A stretch of DNA of 64,000 nt, taken from NCBI RefSeq assembly GCF_020283565.1, contig NC_060059.1, forward strand, positions 10,423,501 to 10,487,500. The letters run 5' to 3'. The notes under the pieces were generated by a model, which did not search any database, was not told where the DNA came from, and saw only the letters and a program-made list of their open reading frames with translations. The stretch comes from Trifolium pratense (Eukaryota; Streptophyta; Magnoliopsida; Fabales; Fabaceae). The position numbers were made by a program, and so were the translations under genes. Numbering within the stretch: position 1 is the stretch's first letter; each line of letters opens with the position of its first letter. This document shows positions 55,691 through 64,000 of the stretch, piece by piece.

Positions 55691-58589
55691 CAAATGTGAC
55701 TTTATCCTTAACTAATTTCTATATTTTTATTGATTTGTCTCTTTATATCAGTATACTATTGTTAATAGTGAATGCTATAAGTTTTCTTTGCAAAAAAATA
55801 ATAATTATATCTACATTTTAATTAAAATAAAACAAGAGGTTAATCTGTAGCATTATCTTTACTACTAGTAGTGTACTAGTATGACGTCACCGGGAATAAG
55901 AGTATTGTTTGATGTCAAGTGTGTATTCTTGATGAATCAAGTGGACCACTTGAAACCAATTAAATCTATCACAGAAATTTAGACTTCAATGGTGTATCAA
56001 TTTCAGAGGAAAAAAAGTCATTGATCTATTTTCTCAATGCTAGGAACTGAATTTACCACTATTGGATTTCAGGGTGAATGATTAAATTTTCTAACAACGA
56101 AAAAAAATATTGGATATATAAAAGAGGTGATCAATAAACCTAATGCATTAAATTTTTTGTTGGAGACACGGTGTCCGTCTCTTTTGTGGTATTTGAACAT
56201 TGACACATTATTTCTCCTGAACTCCCCTAGACGTTTTTGTCACAAGCTTTGGATGAAAATGTGACGTCGTCTTCTCTTATACTCATGGAGCATTGACATG
56301 TTGTACAACTCGCGAACTCCCCTATACTTAACCTTAATTTGTTTGATTTAATTTATTTTTTACCAAACAATTTCATCTAGTTTTTTTAATCCAATTTCAC
56401 TCTCTTCTTTTTCATGACAATTTAACAATAAATTGGCAACTGAACCCCTAAATTAGCAACCTATTCTAATTGGCAAATTTTAGCTGCCTCACCATACACC
56501 CTCTCTCCCTCTTTTTCTCTTCCTTAAATTTTCATTTATATTATTTTACTATTTTTAAGTAATTAAATACATCCTCATTTTTTTGTCAAAAAAAAAAAAA
56601 TACATCCTCATTTTTTTTTTGTGTGACAAATACTAGTATACATCCTCAACTTGTATATATATTCACATAATTTCATGTTGCATTAATTAGACTATTGACT
56701 TCTTATTATACTAACAAAACTTTGGTTGTTATGTTCATTAGTTAATCATATACAATGACCCTACTAATAATAGGTTGAGTGTAAATCTGTATTTGTAGAG
56801 GGGCTCAAGTTTTCTTCAACGCCTCTATTTTTTTCACTTCATCTAAAAGAAAAGAATATACAATTCAAAATACTTTGTAGTCTAATAGCTTAATTCAATA
56901 GAATTGCACTATTTATTTTCCTTTGTGGAATTGTCTTTGTTCTAATTTTGGCTTTTATTAGCTGTACATCTATAATCCTCCAATGGAGAAATTTGAGAGT
57001 TGTGAATAACGAATTACTAGATGATTTTCATGAGTTGCACAGGTGTAATGAGTAGGCAATTAACTAGCATAGAGATGAGATGGACCATGGCAAGAAAATA
57101 ACAAAACTGGCTGAACAGTAATATTTTTGTTTTGAGGGTAATGGCAGAAACTCTTGATAAAAAACACCCCTTTATTTAATTTCTTATTTCAACAGCAAAA
57201 TATATATTAAAATATGGAAGAAAATAGAAAGATTACTCTACCCTGTAGACAGGATGAAGTACAAGGAGTACTCACCTTACAGATCAAGGTACCAACCCAA
57301 ACTGAAAAAAGGAGGTTTATAGAATTACCTCAAAATACAATATAAGGATTAGAAAATCATTCATAAAAGTAAGGATGACCCATTTTCTTATCCACAAAAA
57401 AAAAAAAAAACTTATCGGGGTCGATATATATTTTGGAAGAGAAAATAAAGGTTATTTCGAACTTACTAAATGATTCACATTTTTATTTGTCAAATTAACT
57501 AACAAAAGATGAGATTAGTAGAAAGGATTAGACATTCAATTGAATTTCGATTGAGAGAGATACTTATACTCTATTTGGCGTTAACACACTTAGAATATAA
57601 TTAATTACCTCCAATAAAGAAACCTATAAGATAAAAAACATCTAAAATTATTTTTTACAAAGAACTAATTTGATTGACATTTAAGCACACATTATTGGGA
57701 GAATACTGATTCAAATCCTAGTTGAAATAATGTAGTTAGACTTTACTTATTTGTTGTTTGAACTCAAAATTATTAGGGGTCTCATTCTGTGAAAGAAAGT
57801 TAGATGGTTAAGACCCAAAAAACAACCACCAACATGTAGTTGGTCCTTGTAACAAGAGACTCAGTTACCTTTGCAAGTTGTTAGAAATTTGATCACAGAC
57901 TCTTATACATGAAGAAAACTCAATTGAGATGAGAATCTGTATTGCCCGCAGTCAGGGAGGTTGTGACCGTCGGACAGTCCAAATCCCAAAGGTCAGTAAT
58001 TTTAGGTTTTATTTTAGAACATAATCAAGTTTGAAATCCGAACCGCCTAATTGAGATTGGACAGTCACGATCTCCTTGACTATGTGATTGTGTCCAGCCA
58101 ATGTCCGAAGACAATCCAGGTTCTTGAAATGAAAGACCCACTTCGTGCGGCAACATATTTTCCAACGGAGATTAATCAACATTGAATGACGTTATACATC
58201 GTATCTATAATATATAATGTAACTAAGTTATAAAAAGAAACAACCATAGATCTAATCCCTATGTCTTTACTGAATTATCAATTGAACCTTATATGATTTT
58301 TTATATTAAGGCTCACTCATATTTACAAAACTTCTTCCTTAAATATTTTTGTTTTAATGTCAACATATTGATAAAGGAGAAAAAGGACAGCCTGAAGATT
58401 CATGTGGGAATAGTAGTTACTCACTGGCTTTCCATACTTTTATTCCATCTCCATAACCATATGATATGAGGGGACACACACATAAACAAACACACTGTGA
58501 AAGAGAAAGGGACAGAGACAGAACAGAACATGTATATACTAAATAGAGAGAGGAGGTAAATTTTCTTGTAAACAAAAAACAATGAAACT
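55691..58589. other. Gene-poor AT-rich sequence
   Basis: No gene recognised. At about 57945-58080 an imperfect inverted pair (AGTCAGGGAGGTTGTGACCG and ACAGTCACGATCTCCTTGAC) may be a worn MITE. Confidence 0.35.
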
Positions 58590-58675
58590 TGCCATCGGGA
58601 GGGGACTAGTACCACTTATGCCAGAACTGACCCCGAATCAGATTAAACTGGTGGTAAAAGTTTAAAAAAAAAAAA
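58590..58675 (+). mobile_element. 5'-truncated SINE, family 1
   Basis: GCCAGAACTGACCCCGAATC, AGATTAAACTGGTGGTAAAA and an A12-type tail match the 3' part of the copy at 25603-25760; the tRNA-like head is missing. Confidence 0.65.
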
Positions 58676-59042
58676 TGAAACTTAAACAAACATTTTTAAG
58701 ATAGTAATGTAATAGTACTAATAACCCCCCTATGCCTCTCTTTCTCTTTGTACCCATAAATAATACATCATCACATTCTTTGACAAAAAAAAAAAAAAAC
58801 AATGAAAAATTGAAAAAAGGTACTCAACATGAACTATACACATGATTTGTTGAGAAACCTTTTCAGAGAACAATTTAATAATTTTTTCCTTCAATAAACA
58901 ACTGAATTCTTAAAAATTATCAGGTGCTTGTTCAAGTTGATAAAGAATAAAAAGAATATAATATTTCTAGAATTTCCAGAATTGAATGTTGATGATCAAC
59001 AAAATGTTTGTTAATCCCAAAACCAAAACCTTGTTACTTCTC

Positions 59043-60104
59043 TTAGTAATGACAATCCACCAAAGCCGGCGAAGAGAAGACAAGATTTGTTTGTTGTTGT
59101 TGTTGTTGTTGTTGCTGTTGCTGTTGTTGTTTTTGGCCATGTTGTTGTTGTTGCTTGGAAGCAAAGGCAAACTTTGATTCTCTATGTTCATCTTCAGGTG
59201 CAGGAAGATTGAGATCCAAATCCAAAGACAAAACATTCCTTTTCTTTCTAGGTTGATCTTCATCATGTTCCAAAGCCATTGGTGTCAAGGAAAGTGTGGT
59301 GTTGGCAGGAGCAGTGGTCCCCACCGGCGCGCGGTGTCGCCTCATATGCCCACCAAGTGCTTGACCAGATGTGAATTCAGAACCACAAATGGAACACTCA
59401 TGAACCTTAGACTTATTGTTGTTGTTGCTGTTGTTGTTTCCGCCGTAAAGATTTCCCTTACCATTGTTGTTCAATTGAAGGGAAATTGATTTATGATTGG
59501 TTTTGAATTGAAAATCTTGATCATCATCAAAAAGTTGTTTTCTCTCTTGAGCAATTGCCAATGCTTTTGGCTTTTTATGACTTGCTCTATGGCCACCAAG
59601 TGCTTGGAATGAAGGAAAAGTTCTATTACATGTTTTGCATTCATAAACATAGTAACCTGCTCTTCCAGAATCCAAAGTAGCAGCTTCCATGAATTTTCTA
59701 CTGCTGTATTTCGTATAGTTCATCATTCCACCGTCATATTCATCGGTATTTTTCGATGAATCCCTTGATTGTCCTTGTGCCAATAAAATCAAACAATTTG
59801 CCATATCATATTCTTCATCAAGAATATTGTCCTCCTGTTTTTCAGCTACATAAGAAGTTGTTGGAGAGCTGTTATTATTATTATTGTTGATATTGTTGTT
59901 GACGACGACATCATTACCGTTGTTGCAATCTTCTCTTCCTCCTCCTCCTCCTGCGCCTCCTTCGGTCGAAGAATTAGCAGTGATGGAAAAAGGTATAGGA
60001 GATTGTGGCCTAACCCTTTTGGTTCTTTTGCCTTTGATGATGTTGGTGTTGGTGTGATCCCTAGAGGCCAAAGAAAGTTGTTGAGGTTCAGGGGCTGGTT
60101 CCAT
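59043..60104 (-). CDS. C2H2 zinc-finger repressor, ZAT5-like (C1-2i class)
   Basis: Single-exon gene of 353 aa, as usual for this family. Two widely spaced plant-type fingers carry the QALGGH signature: [10 protein letters not shown]...[11 protein letters not shown] near residues 152-176 and [10 protein letters not shown]...[10 protein letters not shown] near 240-262. An N-terminal basic [13 protein letters not shown] (nuclear localisation and B-box-like), the L-box-like [11 protein letters not shown] and a C-terminal EAR motif ([12 protein letters not shown]) mark a transcriptional repressor. Poly-Asn and a long poly-Gln run (from GTT/CTG repeats at about 59088-59130) lie in the linkers and near the C-terminus. 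ZAT proteins bind AGT-core promoter elements and act in stress and growth control (family knowledge). A TATA box lies about 125 bp upstream. The closest group is judged from memory as ZAT5-like; symbol withheld. Confidence 0.93.
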   Translation of the reverse strand: MEPAPEPQQLSLASRDHTNTNIIKGKRTKRVRPQSPIPFSITANSSTEGGAGGGGGREDCNNGNDVVVNNNINNNNNNSSPTTSYVAEKQEDNILDEEYDMANCLILLAQGQSRDSSKNTDEYDGGMMNYTKYSSRKFMEAATLDSGRAGYYVYECKTCNRTFPSFQALGGHRASHKKPKALAIAQERKQLFDDDQDFQFKTNHKSISLQLNNNGKGNLYGGNNNSNNNNKSKVHECSICGSEFTSGQALGGHMRRHRAPVGTTAPANTTLSLTPMALEHDEDQPRKKRNVLSLDLDLNLPAPEDEHRESKFAFASKQQQQHGQKQQQQQQQQQQQQQTNLVFSSPALVDCHY

Positions 60105-60130
60105 TGTTGATTATTTTTTTTTTGGATTAA

Positions 60131-60192
60131 GAGAGAGAGGCTGAACCTTAACCTTAACCTTAACCTTAAAAGTTAAGAGAGAGAGAGGGGTT
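60131..60192 (-). repeat. Leader repeats: (GA)n and TTAAGG units
   Basis: Four tandem ACCTTA hexamers lie between two GA-rich tracts in the probable 5' UTR of the ZAT-like gene. They read TTAAGG repeats on the coding strand. Confidence 0.6.
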
Positions 60193-60226
60193 TTTGTAAT
60201 GTAAGGTAGCAGAGAAAGATGAGTGG

Positions 60227-60240
60227 TTATTTATATATAA
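60227..60240 (-). promoter_or_regulatory. TATA box of the ZAT-like gene
   Basis: TTATATATAAATAA on the minus strand lies about 125-135 bp upstream of the ATG, implying a leader of roughly 95-100 nt. Confidence 0.6.
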
Positions 60241-61221
60241 GAAGAGAGAGATTAAGTAATAATAATAAAGGGATAAAATTTAAGTTGGGTTAGAGGAGTC
60301 AAAAGCCACCCAATACAGTAACTGTGATTTGATTTGTGAATATAGAACAAGTGTTTAATTATAGATAATTAAGTGAGGAAAAGTAAAATATAGAAAAAAA
60401 TTGAGAGAGAATATAGGTAAAATTAACTAAAGAAAAAAAGAGACCAAAAATAATGAAAAATTAACAGAAAGTGACCAAATATGGAGAGTGTGGCAGAGTG
60501 GACATATATAGAGATAGTCCGTCACACACTCTCTTTCTCACACTTTGCCAACAAACTTCACCAAAACAAAAAAATAAAACTACTCTAACAAAAGCTTGGT
60601 GGCACCAAATATATATATTAGCATGCTCTTAGTTAATCAATTAATTAATTAATTTATAATTACTATGTGATGATTAGTAATTACTATTTAATTACTACCT
60701 ATATCACAATCATGGGGTGAATGAAATTCCCTAAATATAGCTTGCTTGGATCTCACACCAACCTCTCAATCTTTTTCACTTCACTCTGCCTTTTCATATC
60801 TAAACCACACAAAGGTTTAGTAGGTTGTAAGTTTGCACCATTTATTTTTTGGTGAATGAATGCTTTGAAAACTAGATGATCAACCATTTATTTGATGCCA
60901 AAAGAATATTTTAATTATTTTATTTTATATAATTATCAGATTTTTTTTTACTAACGTATAATTATCAGATATGAAGTATTAATTTTGTGATAGTAGCACT
61001 ATTAATGTCAATTATGTTTTTAAAGAAAAATTTTAAATGATTAATATTTTTATTTTATCTTGATTCTTTTAATAATAGAAATGCGTACATTAAATTCAGA
61101 AATGAAGAAGTTAAGATATGAATAAAACAATTAATAGACTTTTGAGACTCAAGATATGAAATATATATTTTTAGATGATCGTAAGGTGTGATATTCACTA
61201 TTAGTTAGTGTATGTTAAAAA
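60241..61221. other. Upstream region of the ZAT-like gene
   Basis: AT-rich, with TTAATTAATTAATT near 60640; no gene recognised. Distal promoter elements may lie here. Confidence 0.35.
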
Positions 61222-61449
61222 ACGTCTAATTTTCCTGACGACGGTGCGTGATGAACACAAAAGTACGCTAGCCAGTGGTGGGTTGCATGATGGACGGGTT
61301 TCGATCATTTCCAAACACATTTTTAATGTATGGTCGAAGACGTCTAATTTTCCTGACGACGATGCGTGATGAACACAAAAGCACCCCAGCCAGAGGTGGG
61401 GTTGCATGGTGGATGGGTTTCAATCATTTCCAAACACATTTTTACAAAA
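61222..61449. repeat. 118-bp tandem duplication
   Basis: 61222-61339 and 61340-61449 are two diverged direct copies (ACGTCTAATTTTCCTGACGA, GCGTGATGAACACAAAAG, ATCATTTCCAAACACATTTT). The sequence is less AT-rich than its flanks. Each copy has a short open frame on both strands with no recognised protein. Confidence 0.85.
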
Positions 61450-64000
61450 GTTACACTCAAAATGATAAACGTTCTAATCAAAGACGCGTCTATTATACGA
61501 TTTACCGAATCTTAAAAAGAAATGTAAAAGTCATGCACTAAAGTATACATATATACAAATTTATTAGTCGATGTTTTCTTTGAAGTGCAATATTTATAAC
61601 AAATAAATGGAATATTGTAAAATATAAAAAATTTAATATGATGATTAGGTCTTTTTTTTTGTTTTTTTGATAAGCATATGATTATTAGGTCTTGTAAATT
61701 TAAGATAAAACTATTTTTAAGTAACTTATTGAATTTTATGGGTTTTATAGTGTGAAAAAACAACTCTATCTATATATGTTGAGTGAAGTACCAAAATAAC
61801 TAAAAATAGACTATGAAAATGAAGTTTAATGTGTGAGTGAACATAATCATGTGAAGAGTAATAGTTCAAAAGACCACAAAGGAAAAGCCAATATAATGTA
61901 TGTAGCTAAGATTTTTTCTTTTTGAGGAAAAACATGAAGCTTTCTTCTAATCCCCTCACTCTCTACTTTGTGATCTCTAGACCACAAAAAATGTGTGGCA
62001 TGTTCAATATTTCTAGAATTAATGCCCTCCCACAATTAATCTCGTTTGTTACTACCCTATAGCTAAATTCAAGTTCATAACAATGAACCTAATGATTGTT
62101 CAAATTTTATGGAATATTTTAATGAATAAGTGATGAGTTACCACAAAAAAAAAAATGTTGTAGTATAGTTGCTAACACGTTTTGGTTGAAGAATATGACA
62201 TAATATTATCAAGTAGAGTGTAAGATAAAGGTTGATATATACACTATCTTTAGAGAGAGATTAATTTAAAGGAAGCAATATAAGATGGCCATTACTTTGG
62301 CTCAACGATTTGTGCACGAGATGATTAATTGTAGTGCAAGCCTGGAACCACGGAATCTGCGGTGATCCCTATTATGCTACTTTTAGTACTCTGTCATGTT
62401 TGCATTACCATACATTTTACATTCATTCCATGGACTTCTTGTGCTACCTTCCCACTCTTTTTTACACTTCTCTTAATTTTATGCCCCATTTGTAGTAAAT
62501 AAATAGTAGATTAAAATTAAAGTGAAGATTTATTTTGGTACATATGGAGCTCAAATTAGTAAAAATAAATAAATAAATTCATGTTTAATCTCTTAAAAAA
62601 AAATAAACAAGGTCATATTCTCCAGCTGATGTTAGTGAGACTATTTTTTCTAAATAATTTTCTTTTTATCTTTTCCTTTCTTCTTTCATCTCGTACCAAA
62701 AAAAATATTGTCCTTGAACCAACATCCAAATAATTGAGTATGGCTCGTAGACATAAAAGAGGGGAGAGGAAGTGTAGTGAGTGGAGCGACGACCTTCGAC
62801 GACCTTCACCCCTGCTCTTTATGTTTGGCCCAACTGTTTGTTGTGGGGTGTGTCAATGCCAATAATTATTCTTCTAATACCAATTAAACAAAACCATTAA
62901 GAAGTAAAAACAACAATAATAAAGAAAAAAAAATAAACTAATGAGTATCTCTCCCTCTTCTTCTCTTTCCTCTCTCCGACCATGTGAAACATTGTAAGCA
63001 AAAATTTGTACACAATCATTAAGTTCATGTGAGTTCACTTACATGCAGATCTAATTTTTTTAAACTATAACCTGACATCTTTTCTCCTATTGTATTTGAT
63101 TAATGACCATTATCTACTCATCAATTTCATACGAGATTATCCAAAGTCCAAATTAAACCATAAAATATGACAAGATTTACATGGATAAATTTAGTGTAGG
63201 ATGACAAATTTGAGTCTCAACATTATTTGCTTAGTGTGTGAGTGGAACCATTTATGCAAGTAGTATTCACCTAATTAAGCACTTTTTTATTTAACTCTTT
63301 TTGGATGAAATCTATTTATATGTTTAAGGCAAACAAAGCAACATGGATTAGGACATCTCTTAGAGAAGTGTTTTTTAAAAGGGAACGGACCCCCCCATTT
63401 AAGAGTATCCATGTATCCACCCTCTCCACATGTTTATCTAGCATACTTACTAATCAATTCCATAGCTCCATTTTTTGTGACTATAAATAGAGCATTTCTT
63501 TAAAGAAATTTTTTGGATGAGATTTTTTTTATTAATTTAACTAACATTAATTAATAATGTTTTTAAATAACTTTTTTTTTTAATCATTTTTATATATAGA
63601 GCCGAAGTTTAGGAAAAAAAAACTCCTGCAATATAAATAAAAACAAGTATCTAATACGAACCGGACAATATTCATAAAAAATCACTTCACAATAATCTTC
63701 ACAACCCATTGAAAAATATTTTTATCCTTTAGTTATCACTAATTTTCTTAGATCATTGTATTGTTCCATGCTCATTTTCTAACAGATTTTCGTATGATTA
63801 ATTAATATCAATCTTTACTTCGTTCTTCAAATTGATGATAGTTTACTATAGTTGACCATTAAATTCTATCATGCATCACGATTTAAAAGTCCACTTACAA
63901 CTACTACTTTTTTTTGGACAGTGTACAACTACTTGTTGATTTCAATATCCATTCAACTTGGATATTTCTTTGGTCAAGATAAAACTTTTTTCATTCTATT
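61450..64000. other. AT-rich intergenic sequence to the window end
   Basis: No gene, RNA or defined element recognised. There are A/T homopolymer runs and short open frames only. Confidence 0.4.

Noticed and set aside
59043..59266. Plus-strand and alternative-frame ORFs of Leu or Asn runs
   Set aside because: Frame shadows of the GTT/CTG repeat in the zinc-finger gene.

Overview
This is nuclear DNA from a flowering plant. It is AT-rich, its genes are split by short AT-rich GT-AG introns, and it is full of small plant transposons: Stowaway, hAT and Mutator-type MITEs, tRNA-derived SINEs, LINE tails, a TRIM and a solo LTR. The gene families and repeat vocabulary suggest a papilionoid legume, perhaps Medicago or a close relative. 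The species is inference from memory, not something I could search.

Layout. 1-1.0 kb: a decayed LINE/RNase H tail and a 29-bp tandem repeat. 1.9-4.5 kb (minus): a six-exon NAC transcription factor with a C-terminal membrane anchor (NAC078/NTL11 and NAC053/NTL4 type). 4.5-10 kb: MITEs and a second LINE relic. 10.1-16.0 kb (minus): a second NAC gene (NAC082-like), with a 3.7-kb intron, two in-frame minisatellites and an internal 178-bp tandem duplication. 16-30.5 kb: a gene-poor transposon stretch with several elements whose target-site duplications can be read. 30.56-49.99 kb: a recent head-to-tail segmental duplication (copy A 30561-39510, copy B 39511-about 49991). Each copy carries a RABC2-type Rab GTPase gene (plus) and a type I MADS-box gene (minus). 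50.4-53.4 kb (plus): a nine-exon SKU5-similar (SKS) gene with a tRNA-Leu(CAA) gene antisense in intron 3. 53.4-59 kb: gene-poor. 59.0-60.1 kb (minus): an intronless ZAT5-like C2H2 zinc-finger repressor. 60.1-64 kb: no gene seen apart from a 118-bp tandem repeat.

Main result. The two Rab copies have decayed in complementary ways. Copy A keeps the original upstream region but has a 1-nt deletion in exon 4 that truncates the protein after the G3 motif. Copy B has an intact 213-aa frame but only 117 bp of the original upstream sequence, because the duplication breakpoint lies just 5' of the gene. After duplication, copy B also received a 1.4-kb Mutator-like element packed with CCGGAACACTT palindromes, a Stowaway MITE and a 5'-truncated LINE. 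No operon-like cooperation between genes is expected. The NAC, MADS and ZAT genes encode transcription factors, RABC2 acts in vesicle traffic, and SKS acts at the cell surface.
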